Notes: generated from the sequence alone by a model not told the origin. DNA of 64,000 nucleotides from Centropristis striata (GCF_030273125.1 NC_081519.1:8646369-8710368), one strand, 5' to 3'. Counted from the stretch's first letter, positions 20,291-34,258 are shown. Program-made: numbers and translations.

Positions 20291-23200
20291 TACAAAACAC
20301 TTACTGAGAAGTCAAAGGTAAATGACATCATATTAATTGGAAGAAACTTGGCATCATTTGATGTTTCCAAAGAGAGCAGGTTTCCATTCCAGAGAAAGGA
20401 AAGGCAAGGAGTTGGTTGGAAAACCATCAGCTCAACTGAGATATCGGCTGACACAGAACAAAATGAATATAAATCAAATACTTTTGGTTCTGGATGAATT
20501 CCTCTGAACTGATTCTCCAAGTTTGTTGCGTAACTCAGAATTTCAGTGTTTCATGTTGCAGTGAAAGCAAAATATCATATTCAGCTGTGTCCTTAAGGGA
20601 ACAGAGGGTTGTGTAATAAAGTTAAAGAGAGGTGTTATCAATCACAATATCCATGAAAATGTGCAGAGTTTAAAATACTTGTGTTGGACGGATGCCCAGC
20701 AGTGTTTGGATTCCATATCAGTCACAAAACCAGACGATTAAAAGTCTGTCTGCTGCATCACAGACAGAGAGAATCAACTTATCACTTCATGTAACTGATG
20801 CAGGACTCCTCTCACCACTGCCGAGCCATGCACACACACAAGAAGCTGGCAGAGAGTGCAACAGGAAGTGAAATGTGGGGGTTGTTTAGCCTGCAGTCTG
20901 ACAAAGACTGAATGTGATTAATGTTCTTTTTTGTTTTCTTTCTCTCTTTTTTGGCTATGAAATGGCAGGGTAGCACTCCTCCAATATAACCTGGCAAGAA
21001 TTAAAAATCATTTCCAGAGTCATTAATTCACTGCTGTTGGTATTCTCATTCTTAATCCATTTAATCTAAATAAACTACAGACATCCACTAACTGACCAGT
21101 TGACCCTTGTAGTCAAACTTCTGGCATTAAGCTATTCGAGCAGTATTAAAATTGTCCAAAGTTATTAAGTTATTCGTAATGGCTGAATGTTGAGTGTATA
21201 TTTCCTGTTACACTGTGTAATATATACATTTATATAAATCAGGAAATCACCACACAAGATTTATTTAGAAACCACACAGCTGCTTTTTCTTCTTCTGCTT
21301 GCTACAAAATGGACCGTAAGGTTCATGGGAATCATAACAGACGAGATGACACGGGGCGAAATATCCCAGAGGACTTTGCTTTGGTTCTCATGGCCAAACA
21401 GGGCCTCATAGGTCAGACCCTACTTCCTCTGTTCAGTACAACACAAGGCTTTACAAGCAAACCCACAATCCTATAGTGTAAATAAAACGGCCTCATTGGA
21501 GGCAAAAATAACAGCCTGTTCTGTGCTTGTTAGGGATGCAGGATTTGGAAAAGCATATGTAATTTAGATTATGTTGACTGATATTGCAATTTCGATTCAA
21601 TTCACAATATCGGAAGGAATATTCATGTTTGCATCATTATTCTTGTTATTTTGATCGCAAAATAAATACAAAATATAATAATAATACATTTTGCGAGGAT
21701 GTCTTCCAAACAAAGATTTTAAAAAAAATCTGTAGAATACATTCCATTCAAATTCTTTCATTCATTCATTCATTCCTGATTCCTGATGGAGCGCAAGGAA
21801 ACAAAATGCAATGATTGGCAAATACTTTGTGACCTACAATAAACTGAATACAGTAGAATGACAAGATAGCTAATGCTCAAATTGAGAAACTTTTGTGTTT
21901 GTAAATATATGCATGCATACATACATGTATACATACATACATTAATTCTGAATTTGATGAATTTTGTTTTTAGTTATGTTTTACACAGCGTTCCAACTTT
22001 TCTAGAATCAGGATTTTAACATTTGTAGGCCGGGACGTCTTTGCAGCACCACAATACTTAGTTCAGAATTGTATTTTGACACGCATTTTCAAATTTACAA
22101 CAAACTATTTCCCCTCCTGCAATTTGGATGATGCACTAGTTGTGCACATGTTGCTATTTCGTTAAACTGAGGATTAACTGTGCAGACCTTGTGCTTATTG
22201 TCATATATTAGGCATCATATGAATGGCATAAACACAAAAGCGATATCAGCATGCACTGTGATTACACTGTATATGCAAAATCAGCATAGTTCCTGCATCG
22301 AATACTGCAGATTCACTGCAAATCAAAATTACTTTATCTATCCCCGAGGGGAAATTCAGCATAATAATATTAGGTTTCCATGAGCTTTTTCCTGCATTTC
22401 TTAATTTCTATGCTATTACAAAGAGCCATTCTCCTGCAAGCTCGAATAAACATCCACCTCTGGAATGTAGTTCTACTGTTTGCCATCTATTATTACTGCT
22501 AATTCGTTGTATTCGCATGTGAGTCGGGACCTGCCTGAGCCTGTGTCATGTCGCGTCCCAGTTCACCTACATTTGGCTCAGTGGTGCTGCTGCAGAGCCA
22601 GCAGCCGTCACGTTCACAGAGCACAGCCAGCAGCCATCACGTTCACAGAGCAGAGCCTGCAGCCAACGTGACGTCTCCACACTTTGCCTTGGAAAAACAG
22701 AGAAGAATACCACAGTAAAGAGAACGGAAAAAACATTAGCTTCTCTGGAGACAATTAATGGTTTTTCTATTTCTTGCAGGCTCGTGTTTCAGCTGTCCCA
22801 TAAAAAAGCAGTTTCCCTCTCTTTGTCTAAAAAAAGATAGAGCCCGCGAGGAGAAGGCAATTGTTTGTGACAATGGGACAGAGACTCATATTTCTTTCTG
22901 TTCACACAGATATAGGGAAATTCAACTTTATCACCATGCAGCTGCCTCTCTCTCTGCAGAGCTAAAACTGGAAACGTTTGAAATGGTTGCACCACAAATA
23001 CTTTCCAAACAAAGCCTGTGGAAGATGCCAAAGCCACATATTGTGACAAACTCTCTACATTACTTATCGTGAAAGAGCTTTTTGGGGCCTTCAGAGTCCA
23101 TTCACAACCACATGGCCCAGTGTGTGTTTAGAGCCACACAGGCTTCCAACAGCCTGGCTAAATCAAACACACACTTTCACTGCCAAACACAAATATTCAC

Positions 23201-25100
23201 ACTCTCACACACACAAACAGCGACACAGTGTTTACCTTGATACAATAGACACAGAAGGTTACAGTCAATAAACAAGAACCTTGACTGAACCCAAACCAGG
23301 AGGAGAAGATGCTCATCAGAACACTCTTGCCCTCAATTTCTGCCCTTTTCCCTGCAGCATGTGATCTAAAGAAACTGCTTTGGGGTGTAAAACGGCTGAT
23401 ATATACCTGCCCATTTTCTCCCTCATATTTTCTCCATCATTCTTGGTTGAAACTAGCTCATGTGACTGACATTTAAGAAGCAATGTAACGTCCGTCTTGC
23501 TCAAAAATCGCAGACACAGGAAGCATCACAGACAGAAGGGAGAAGGGAGAGCGGGCTCGCCTGGCTCACAGTTGGATGAACTCAGGAGAGATAAGGAGAG
23601 GTAGAGAGAGGACACATAAATCCTGCATGATGAGGAGGAGAGGGAAATGCTGACAAGGAATAAAACAGTCGAATACAGATGAATGAAAAAGCACAGATTA
23701 GGATGTGAGTGAAAATGTCGGGGTGGGAAAGCAGTAATCAGAATGGTGACAGGCCTGCGAGCCGCTCTGTTGCACAATTGGTGATTCTGATGAGCAGGAA
23801 ACCGAGGTCAGAGGAGCGACCTTGATAAGTTGTCTTCCTGTGGTGCTCCACAGCATGGACATGCCACTAACTGTCCCTCCAGACAGAGAACCCTCCACAC
23901 AAAAGAGTCCTTCTTCAGAGTGTGTCTCAGTCAAGACGGAGACACAGAAAGCAGACATTGTGTGGTCTCCCGCTTCCTCCAACTCCTTTTTCTTCTCTGA
24001 CATTTTCACTTCCTGCTGACATCCTCTGCTCCATCTCATCTCCTAAGTCGCATGATGTCCTTTCAAATCACTGCAATAAATATGATTTACAGTTTACTCC
24101 GTCCCGTCTGAGCTGCAGACCCCTGCAGGTATTTGTTAGTGAAGATGAGCTATTTGTTTGTGTAGACGTTATTTCTCTGCGCTGTCGAAGCAGTTGGTCA
24201 TGGCTGACTTGCTCACACGCTGCGTCTGGCTATGGATAATTTGTTATGACGGCTGAACTTGTTTAGTGACCTCTTGTCCTGATAGATGCCAGAGCAGACT
24301 GAATGTAAATAGAAATGTTAAGAAAAATGAGAGAAAACGTCCTCACAGGCCATGCAGTCACACAAATTATAATCATAATGATATCCCGTGGGTCGTTTAT
24401 TTACGTCTACAGAGATGTATTTCTAATGAGCAGAATTAAAGAGAAACTGCGGTGAGAAATATTAACCCTACTATTGGTCATCTTGCACCAGTTTATCCAA
24501 CGTGATTTTAATGTAGCGTTACTTTATCCCGAGTCAACCAGCTTTTGGCAAACACAATTTTTACATCAACTACTAATATAAATGTTCATGTTTTGTTGCA
24601 ATTTATTGAGTGGTGTGAAACGAGAGTCTAACTTCTTATCTTTCAAACTGTATGTTGTTTTAACCATATACGTTAGCCTCAGGTTTACCACAGTCGACAA
24701 AAGGACGCTAACGCTGGTGAATTAGCCATGCGCTAATTATTGTCACAGATAAATCACTAGCATCTCCTCACTGTAAAACAATAGGGGCTGCTGTGGGGGG
24801 TTTGGAATGAAATTTGATTTTTCTAGGTAAGCCAAATAAATATCACTGTTCTTAACCATAGGAATCAATACACCTGGACCGTACTTCTGTCCTTCAAAAT
24901 AAAATACAGTAAAGTGAAAATACAGACACACTTTTTTAAGATTGTTGCCATAGTGTCGCCCAATTTTTCTCATCAGTTACTTTCTTATCGTAATTAGACA
25001 TGTAAATCTCCATGTACATACATAAAATTGCACACAATGATTGTTAAATAAGTATAAATCATTTCTACCAACACTGGTGGTGGCTATCTTATTTGAAATG
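20291..25100. other. Gene-free stretch with minor tandem repeats
   Basis: No exon recognised. Visible items are an (ATTC)n run at about 21757-21776, a CATA-rich run at 21905-21943 and a 29-bp minisatellite at 22596-22660 described separately. The open frames at 22758-23072 and 23698-24039 show no known domain and I do not call them. Confidence 0.4.
22596..22665. repeat. 29-bp minisatellite, about 2.4 units
   Basis: Two adjacent 29-base units (cagagccagcagccgtcac... and cacagccagcagccatcac...) each end cacgttcacagag, and a third partial unit follows. The units differ at two positions. Confidence 0.75.
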
Positions 25101-25312
25101 CCTGCGGCTCCCTCTCACAGTCCAAAAACATGTACTTAAGTTTAAGTGGTGACTCTAAATTGCTGAAGGTGTGAACGAGAGTGTGATTGTCTGTCTCTCT
25201 GTGTCTGCCCTGTGACCTGTCCAGGGTGTACCCCGCCTCCCGCCCACTGTCAGCTGGGATCGGCTCCAGCCCACCGCGACCTGAGTGCAGATAAGCGGTA
25301 AAAGATAATGAA
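25101..25312 (+). mobile_element. 5'-truncated fish SINE/LINE-tail repeat
   Basis: Contains cagtccaaaaacatgtac, tgtgacctgtccagggtgta, cagctgggatcggctccagc and ataagcggtaaaag. It is the same family as 18017-18295 without the tRNA-like head. Confidence 0.65.
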
Positions 25313-27813
25313 TTAATATTTATTAAAAACAGATGTGCGTGCAGTCAGTGATTGTGCTTCGCTGATTTCTTTGCTTCACAGCTGTATGACAAAACTATAA
25401 TGAGTGCTTTCATTAAAAAATGTTTCCAAAAAGCAGTGTTGTGTAGCCCAAGTTCAAATCATGTGTCATAGAGGATCAGCTGGGTTGATGGTGGATATGA
25501 GGGCATCATGTGGGTAAAGAGAGGGTCAGAAGGTGAGGTTATATGATCATGTGAAAAGCCAGATGCCTTAATAAAATCACTGAAAATATATTTATTTATT
25601 TGTATGTGGGACGTGTTAGAATGCAGGAAATGTGGAAACACAGAGTCTCCTTGCCTCTTTGTTTTTGGCCCAAATCAAAATAACAAATGAGTCAACCTCA
25701 CTCCACATAAATTATTGAGCTCATTCCTCTCTGACCAGCTAGTGGTCTACCATCCTAGACCGAGGTAGAACTAAAAAAAGTACCAGGAACCAAGTACTAT
25801 ACACAACTTTTGCCAATGGAAAACGAAAACGCAGTCGAGTCAAGCTGTACCCTGCAGTACAAAAACACTTCATAGTAAATGTTTTAAACTTTGCTAGCAT
25901 AGATTTGCAGCCATTGTAATGGCTATAAAATGGCTTATGCACCTCTATCGTGGAAAAAATACAGTAAATTATTGATTGTGCCTATAACAGCGTTATTCGA
26001 AACAGCTTACAAAGCTCCTTGTGCAGCAGTATTTAATCTCCTGGCTGTAAGAGTTGCTTTCTCTTCGCAGCCCTGTGTCAACACACGGCACAGTGAAGGT
26101 GTACCACTGCAGGCACCAGATGGCCGCCTGCCACATCTGGACTCTGGTTGATTTTAAACAAAGCTGTCAGTCTTAATGCAGACCACATGACTGAGTGACT
26201 GCCCTCAGCACGACTGATGGAGTCAAATATTAAACTCAGAGTTTAATAATTCAACCCCTTTCACCTCCCACTCCCTCTCAGCTGACACGCCGCACATAAT
26301 GTCCGGCTCCAATAGTTTTTGGTCCATTAGATTACCTGAATTGCAAACAGATTGCTGTGAAGGAAACTGTTAGCTACTGTACATTAGTGCTCAAGCAATC
26401 AAAGTGCAACACAACACAGGGCTGGGTGATATGGTATATATGCGTATATAACGTATATGATATATACGTTTTCTGGTCATTCAAAATAAATAATCTGTGT
26501 GAAATAACTCTAGCCTGTTTTGGTATTGTATCTCTATGACTCGCTCCAGCTTCACTCCCACATGCAAGAATCAGTTTCATCCAAAGGACTGAAATATTGC
26601 TGTAATGCAGCTCGACTGCTGGTTTTTCAATATTGAGTTAGAAACCATATGGAAAAATATATATGAGTGACATTTTTATATGGTTTTGGTAATATATATC
26701 AAATATCTCCCAGCCCTGCTACAACATCTGTGATAAGTTTGCTTGCAAGAAAGACACATCATCAAACTGCTGCAAACAATGATTAAAATAAATTAATCAT
26801 TGATCAATTCATCTATTGAGTATTTTTTTAATTAATCATTTAGTCGCTTAATTCACAAAATGTCCAAAACATAAAAACAACAAAGTACAGTAGGTTATCT
26901 GCAGTTTCTTTGCTTCGTCAAACCAACAGTTTATTAAATATGTACGTTATTAAATATTAACTTTACAATGACAATAAAAAGAGAATTATATCAAAGTTGC
27001 TGCATTTTAGAAGTTTGAACCAATACGCTTGGCAATTTTGCTTAAAATTACTTAAAATATCATCAACTATCTTAACAGTTGTCAATTAAATGTGTTAACT
27101 GGCTTATCCTTAATGTAAAAGTTACTTTTGTCATGATATATTATTTTATTTTCTCTGCATCTAATATTCTTGTAATACTGTTTTGTGTGAACCTTTCTAA
27201 GTTTCTATTTTAAATAAATGAAAAGTATAATTATAAGTCAAAGTGAAACATTAAACATTTGTTAAGAAAAACCAGTTTAACAGTTTTATAACAAGAATTT
27301 CAAGCCGGGCCTTGACTTTGATCGTAAACAGTTAGCTGAGTCAACGAGTGCACGAGAAAGTGAGACAGGTTGGACAGATTGCTCATTATGTACACAGCGA
27401 TTTTGGTTTATAAGTGGACTCTTCCTGTGATCACTTTATTATGTTAAATCAGTTACTCTAATGAGAGTCACACTTTTGTGTTGGAGGGCAGGCAGACGGA
27501 CGGCGGCAGGCGGTCATGTGGTCACTACTGTTGTTGAATCCTCTGATTGGTCTCATCTGACAACAGTATGGAAGAACTGATCAGCAGACTCATTGGAAAG
27601 GCAAACCCTGCCTGGCAAGACTGAAACTAACACATGACCAGACTTGTTCACATGCAAACAAACACAAACGCTTATGTATGTGGTACGAGTTTTAAACCAG
27701 TTTGACCTTTAATACACCCTTGATTTAAAAAAAAAAAAGAAAAAGCGGGACATTATCTGAAACGTAAATAAAGCAGAATGTAAAAATTTGTCTATCCTGT
27801 GTGACATATACTC
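25313..27813. other. Gene-free stretch
   Basis: No exon is recognised. Around 25775-25860, aaaaaagtaccaggaacc and cgagtcaagctgtacc resemble ends of a dispersed fish DNA transposon, too decayed to delimit. A 12-base A run lies near 27728. Confidence 0.35.
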
Positions 27814-28536
27814 AGTGGTGGAAGAAGTATTCAGATTACAGTAAAAGTACTAATACCACACTGTGAAATTACTCCACAACAAGCATCAAAATGTACTTGA
27901 AGTATCAAAAGTAAAAGTACTCATAATGCAGGATGTACCCAGTCAGATTGTTAAATATATTATAAATATATAATTAACTTATTTGTATTGATGCATTTAT
28001 GTCAACATCCATCCATCCATTTTCCTCCGCTTATCCGGGTCGCGGGGGCAGCAGGCTAAGCAGGGCATTCCAGACGTCCCTCTCCCCAGCCACAACATCC
28101 AGCTCCTCCTGGGGGACCCCGAGGCGTTCCCAGGCCAGGAGAGAGATGTAACCCCTCCACCGTGTTCTGGGTCTTCCCCGGGGCCTCCTACCAGTTGGAC
28201 GTGCCCGGAACACCTCTAACGGGAGGATCCTTACCAGATGCCCAAACCACCTCAACTGGCTCCTTTTGACGCGAAGAGGCAGCGGCTCTACTCCGAGCTC
28301 CCTCCGGATGTCTGAGCTCCTCACCCTATTAAAGTCAGCAGCGTTTTAATTTTCTCAAGATAAGTCTAATTTTAACTACTTAATATGCTGTTATGAGGTC
28401 AAATTTTAAATAAATGAAGAAAAAAAAAGTCTAATCACTTTAAATTTATCATGTTTTGTATGTCAAATTCTTGACCTGAAAAGTAACTAAAGTTGGCGGC
28501 TAAATGTAGTGGAGTAGGAGTATAAAGTTACATAAA
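27814..28536. mobile_element. Dispersed DNA-transposon-like repeat, split by a LINE
   Basis: The left part starts cagtggtggaagaagtattc and includes aaaagtactaataccacactg, a very common fish repeat. The right part (about 28331-28536) includes aaagtcagcagcgttttaa and gcggctaaatgtagtggagt of the same element. The right inverted end is missing. The LINE at 28006-28330 lies between the halves, so it inserted later. Confidence 0.65.
28006..28330 (-). mobile_element. 5'-truncated Rex3/RTE-like LINE
   Basis: Read on the minus strand, 28324-28031 encodes the extreme C-terminus of a non-LTR retrotransposon polyprotein: RRELGVEPLPLRVKRSQLRW, then RPTGRRPRGRPRTRW, LAWERLGVPQEELD and LLSLLPPRPG. After the stop the element ends in a GATG-type tandem (catccatccatccat on the + strand, 28006-28020), the tail expected for Rex3. 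Only about 325 bp remain, so it cannot move. One short deletion is likely after LVRILP. Confidence 0.8.
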
Positions 28537-29439
28537 ATAATTAACAAGCATTTATTTTTTTTAACGTTTTATATAGCATCCCAACTTTTGTGACAAAGGA
28601 CAGAGAGGACAGGCAACTGAACTGAAACCACCTGCAGAAACACGATAACATCATGAGGATTAAATGTGCGCTTTATACAGTTTATCTGGAAATGTCAGGT
28701 GATGCAGTTAAGTGTCACTGGACCAGTTTCATCGCTCAGGAGCAAACAGTTTCGTTTTAATATCCAATCACCATCCACATGGAATAAAACCCCCTGCAGG
28801 TGTTGGCTCTAAAATCTTTGTGAATCTTCATTGTCCTCGAGGCCTCTCAACCAAACTGTCACTGCAGATGAGACTTAAAATAACCTGCTGTCCTTCCTCT
28901 ACCTGCCGCCACGCCCTCTTTCCCCTAATGAGAATGTGAATGACAGGATAACAGAAGATTTGATTTGGAGGATGAGTCAGGAAACGGGATGGATCACTAC
29001 TACACCCAAGGCAGAGCGATGTGGGAACTCTGATCTGTCTCAGACCGGCTGAACCAGCTCCGTAAAGGGGGGAAACTGCCAGCAGGATGCAGTGTGGGAA
29101 AAATACTAGTGTAATACTAGTGTCACTGTCACTCGTGCATACCTGACAGATGAAAGCTAAATGTTCATGTTTCCTGCCAGCGGCATGGCTTTATGGGAAT
29201 TGCAACAACCGTTGGATTGATTTTCATTAAACACGTACACATTCATGGTTCCAAGAAGATGAACACGAATGATTAATGTGATCCTCTGAAGTTTCCGCAG
29301 GTTGTTTATTGTCAAGGACAGCAACACATTTTAAAGCCAAAATGATTAATCAAGTTATTATAAAGATAAAGTTCTAATATGCAAAATATCTGGAATACAA
29401 AATACTCTCAGGGGGAAAAAACTAAACAACAATAAAACA
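28537..29439. other. Gene-free stretch
   Basis: Nothing recognisable. Confidence 0.4.
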
Positions 29440-29539
29440 ACAAAATCCTATTTTATGTATATAAGGTGTGTATAATGTATGTTTATTATGTATGTATATG
29501 TGTTATTTTTATTCTTTATTCTGTCTTAATATCTTAGTA

Positions 29540-29625
29540 AACTCCCATCTGTATCTTGAGCTGCTGTGATGGCTAAATTTCCCCACTGTGGAATAAATAA
29601 AGTCTTATCTTATCTTATCTTATTT
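29540..29625 (+). mobile_element. LINE 3' tail with (TTATC)n
   Basis: ggctaaatttccccactgtg followed by gaataaataaag and four to five TTATC units is the usual end of an L2/Rex-type fish LINE. Only the tail is present. Confidence 0.55.
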
Positions 29626-30639
29626 CAAACATCTGCTCAAAATGAAAGAACTCAAAATCAAACACAGAAAAGACTTTGAGAAAGAAACAAGAAGCATCAC
29701 AACAACTGTAATTTGGACAACATTTGAATGACGTCACTCGATGTCATCATGTGGTCTGACTCAAAGATACAAACACACACGAGTGATGCTCTTCTGACGT
29801 TGACCACTTTATGACCGCTGCAGAGGCACCGTGGCGTCTGTGTAGCTGCAGGGTCAAACACCACGGCAGCTTTTACATCTGACACACAGACTGACCAGTG
29901 TGCTGCTAATTACTCAGTTGAGCTCTGTCACCTCTTTGTCCCATGTGACCTGTCACCAGCCACCCACCACACACCCGCCAACCCTCCCCCAAACACAGCG
30001 CCTGACAAAAGTGAAAGTCTGACTCAGACCTGATACAGGGTAAAATATGCAGGAAAAAGCTCTTGTTTTCATCCTCTAAGATGTTGCAAAAAAATCTCCT
30101 GCTGGCACAATATATATGATGATGGAGTGTCCCACTGGGATCTCTACAGCACTATCAAATAACAGCCCTCACTCACTTCTGCAGCATCTTATCAGCACTA
30201 TTAATCATATAAACGGGCCTGTGATCTAATCAGGAGTCGATTTCTGTTCCATTCCTGTTATCTGCGCTGCCTTTCACCTTCTGTATTTGAATATAAACGC
30301 ATACATCAGCCAAACTAGAACAAATAAACTCCAGATAATGGTTGTGTTTACACAGTGAAAACGGGCCGTGAGCTCTTGGCTGGTTTTCAGCGATGTGTCG
30401 CTCTGCAAGGCTGAGTAATGCATGTCCTTTAGCTCAGATCAAACACACCAGCTCAGCTGCAATTAACATCCACATTCCTACTGAGTGGTAAAACCACAAG
30501 CATGCTGTGTTTGGTGTTTTTACTGCAAGTTCAGCTGAATTAGGCCAGGAATGGGTTTTACTCTCGGGTCCAGGTGAGATTTCGCTTTTCAATCATTCAA
30601 TCAAACCCTGTTTTTTCATGGTGGGATGTATATAAAGGA
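29626..30639. other. Gene-free stretch
   Basis: Nothing recognisable as a gene, RNA or classified repeat. Confidence 0.4.
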
Positions 30640-30955
30640 CTACTCCTGCAAATTGGCAATGGATTTTCTTTACAGAAGTTCACTAATCACCTTCTTGCAG
30701 AGATGAGAAGGTCAACACCACTGTCAGGTCTATACAGTAAAAATGAGCCTACAGCTAGCAGTTGGTTAGCTTAGCATAAAGTGGAAACAAAGAAATCTGG
30801 CACATAACCACAGGTAAAACCACAACTAAGATTTTGTACCGATTAAGCACACAAGATCACAAAGCACATTATTAACAATGTGCCGGATTGTATTCCCCGT
30901 TTCCAATCTTTATGCTAAGCTAACCTGGCTGTAGCTTCATATTTAGAAAGCAATG
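30640..30955. mobile_element. Fold-back miniature transposon, copy A
   Basis: ggttagcttagcataaag (30765-) and ctttatgctaagctaacc (30908-) are inverted. The arms extend outward to ctacagctagcag and ctggctgtagcttcatattt. The same phrases recur at 34262-34367, 37668-37800, 56372-57805 (split) and 61992-62115, defining one fish fold-back repeat family. Confidence 0.6.
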
Positions 30956-32374
30956 GGCCTCATTCAGGAAGCAATACACGAATAATGTTACTGGCTTTAT
31001 GCAAAATAAATTCAGCTCAAACCTGCAGGGCCTGTTGTGGAAGTGTGCAGTATGATGTGTTGTTTTCTTTCCCTATACGTTAACTGTCATGGCATGAGAT
31101 TAGTTGTTTTGTCTGAAGCTCATGTGCTCAGTCAGTCACACTCTGCCTCCAACACAGCTGAGAAACCAAGAGGTGTTAATTGATACTATTATGAGGATTT
31201 CCATTTGGGAATTATCATCAATGTTAAGTCAGCAAAATCTCTCGCCAAGAGGGTTTCATTCCTGGAAAATATTTTTGTTTTCTTCATCTAAATGCCACAA
31301 ACAAAGAGTCAAAGAGTCCGAGATGATGCTGCTTGTTTACCGCTTTGCCCCACTTCCTCTATTAGGCAAATGAGAAACCACACGACCATCACAAGTAAAA
31401 ATGTACATCATCTACAGCGGGAGCAGTCTGAACTGCTGCCTTTGATTAGATGCTAATGTCATTATCACACTGGCATCTGGAACGCTCTTCTATCAGAGCA
31501 AAGGGGCGAACAGTGCGCTTCTTTGTGTACAGATGCTTTTCTCCACATGCACTCCCTTAATAGGGTTGATGTCGTCACATTATCGCCCCCATGCCCCCCC
31601 TTCGCTCTGCAGCTACACAGCAGGGTGGTGATCCTACAGCCCCGACTCCAGAATGACAAGAGAGCTTTCATGTCACATCATCAGACCACACCAGACTCTG
31701 CACACCAGCTTTCTCACAGTCTCTTTGCATCGCCCTTTCTTTTTCTCTCTATCTTTCTCTTTCTCTGTCTCTTTCCTCTGACCTCAGGGGACTCCGACTC
31801 TCCCCCACAACAAACATAAAGCTGCCCCACAGAAAGTCAAATAACCCCAAAAATAACTCCAAAATGAGCTGCGCGTAATGGATTCTGACAGCTAAATTAT
31901 AGATGGAGCTGTTGGTGGTGGAGTGGGGACATTACCTTCCAAAAGTCCATGATCTTTTTAGGGCAGAACAAATATTATCCACTTAAATATTTTTTGGCAA
32001 AGGCTTTGGCTCTGTATTGGTCTTGGATACTGTTTTTATCCAGCCTTGTCTCCTAAAACTTACATTACAACAAAGACTGTTTTGTAACTTAAGTTACATT
32101 TTGCAGTTAAAGGTAAAAATAAGCTTCTGCTTTTAAATGAGACAAAAACAGCAATCTCCTGGGTGCAAATCCTATTATTTTGACCTATTCATCCACCCTG
32201 ACCTCCTACCTCACAGATTAGAAATGTACACCAAAAACAAAGACAATTTCCCTCAAAATGTAATTGAGCATGCAGTTTTGTTGTTTGGGAATGTCATTTT
32301 TAGAAGACATGGATGTTTTTCCCCCTTGTCAGTGTATAGTATGACAGTCTTGTTGACTTATTCTACATATTGTC
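30956..32374. other. Gene-free stretch
   Basis: Only a pyrimidine-rich tract at about 31735-31780 stands out. Confidence 0.4.
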
Positions 32375-32748
32375 CTAGGCCCCGTTCACACAAAGGGAAA
32401 ATGCAGATATTTCCATGTGGTTTGGCCTCTCATTTACAAGAAAACACAGTTTTTATCACGGAAAACGATTCTTTCTAAAAACTCCGGGGTTTTAGGTTGT
32501 CACGCTCAATCTATCGAGTTTTGAAAGGAACAGGAAGTTGCTTGTGTTATTCGTTGTTGATCCTGAGGATTCTGATTGGCTTGCATGGCTTTATCCTTCT
32601 CCCTACACTGACACCCATAGGTTTGGCATACTTATAATGGCGCTCGACGGCGTATTTATGCGGGTTGATGTAAATGACAACTTTTTTGAAAACGGGGGGG
32701 ATGTTTGTTTCTCTTAATGCCCTGCTATGTATAAACGTGGCCCTAGCC
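32375..32748. mobile_element. Probable hAT-like miniature element
   Basis: The ends ctaggccccgttcacaca and gtataaacgtggccctag form an imperfect inverted pair, and the interior (aaaacacagtttttatcac, ctccggggttttagg) matches a style of repeat common in fish. No convincing 8-bp target duplication is visible, so the superfamily is tentative. Confidence 0.45.
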
Positions 32749-33079
32749 TTGAGCCATCCAGATTTGGAACTGGATGGCTCTTTTGAAGTCTGAACAGTCA
32801 CAAATCACATGAAATCCGAAATTTTTGCAGACCGGATCGAAACCACCTTCAGGAGGTAGTTTCATATCGCATTTGGACAGATGCAACTCAGTCTGAACCG
32901 CTCCAAACACTCAGATCGGTTTTGACTAGACGAGGTGTCCACCGGCAGCCGCGCCTGACTCATGCGGCCCAACGGGGGCGTCCATCCGCCCGGTTTCTCC
33001 CCTGGTGCGTCTGAGATGTTCTGCACCTCTACTGGACAGTGATAAGGCCAATATACTGAGGTGACCTGCCTCCATCATG

Positions 33080-33116
33080 TTTGTTGTTGTTGTTGTTGTT
33101 GTTCTTGCTGTTGCAT
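33080..33116. repeat. (TTG)n microsatellite
   Basis: About eight GTT units with one interruption (ttc). Confidence 0.9.
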
Positions 33117-34079
33117 GCTGTTGTGTCCATATTGAAGAGGGGATGAAATAAGCCCTTGCTATCTTTCATTTCAATTTCCTATTGTAGCCCAGTCACCAGA
33201 AAAAAATGTTGACAATGTCTGTTTCTGGAACCAAAGAAATGTTGAATCCCTAGATTTTCAAAAGTTTCTGAATCGCTGTAACCGGTTCTCATTGGGACAT
33301 GTGATGACTGCTGCTTTACTTAAACACACTAAAGCACACAAAGACTGCAACATGTTATAAATGTGATGATCACAGTTTTAAACACTTTGGTTAAGGAACG
33401 CACCAAAACATCTCAGTTAAGGTTAGGTTAAAAGAACAAGGTTAGGCTTCAAAAATATTAATCCTACACATAACATTTCCTTCACCTCATCATCAATTTA
33501 TAATATACTGTTGGTATAATTCTTCTAATGGCGGAGGTGGGTGTTTTTTCAAATTAAAACCACAGCAGGAATGTCTTATACTTGGACTGATCCTTTCATT
33601 TGAATGCTTTATGTTGAAACCTTACTCACAAGCCCATCAGTCTTTCATGCACTTTGTACGTTTCAGTGACAGACTGCAGCGAGGACTTTCTCAGGTGAAA
33701 CATCTGGTTTAGGATGATGCTCTTTGGTCTTTAATGGCCTCTGCGAGAGGCCACATCAATGGAAGGGATGATAAATCTGAACAATGAGAGAGCTAGTAAA
33801 GCAGTCAGCAGGGGTTCCACTGTGAAGGCTGCAGGAAGTGTGGCTCCTCCTGACCCCTGAACCCTGAGGTGATGTGTGCCCTTCAGTCTGCTCTCTGTGC
33901 TGGGATATCTGACTCCCACATGCTGTACAGTGCAGCGGACACATACCCTGTTATAGTGATCTAATGAATTCAAATGAAACGTTTAGTAAAGTTTGTATTT
34001 GGATTCTCAGTAATTTTGTTTTCTTTGCAATTGAATTATAAAACTGTTCATTTAAAAATCACGACTGAAGACTTTATTC
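33117..34079. other. Gene-free stretch
   Basis: Nothing recognisable. The adjoining 32749-33060 has repeat-like sequence of unknown class. Confidence 0.35.
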
Positions 34080-34258
34080 TATTTTCAATTGCTGTTATGA
34101 TTCCTCTGGCTTTTTAATGTTTTTTTATTGTATATAAATTGCCTTTTATAATGTGTTGGGGTTGCATTTTCCCTTGATTTTTTTGTAGTTTTATGTAAAG
34201 CACTTTGAATTGTCTTCTTGCCGAAATTTGCAATATATAAATAAACTTGCCTTGACTC
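34080..34258 (+). mobile_element. LINE 3' end fragment
   Basis: gtaaagcactttgaattg with aatatataaataaacttgcc and ttgac is the widely recurring 3' end of a fish LINE. No coding part is preserved. Confidence 0.55.

Noticed and set aside
28031..28324. A host gene encoding a 97-residue protein
   Set aside because: The translation is the conserved C-terminus of a Rex3/RTE-type LINE with its tandem tail.
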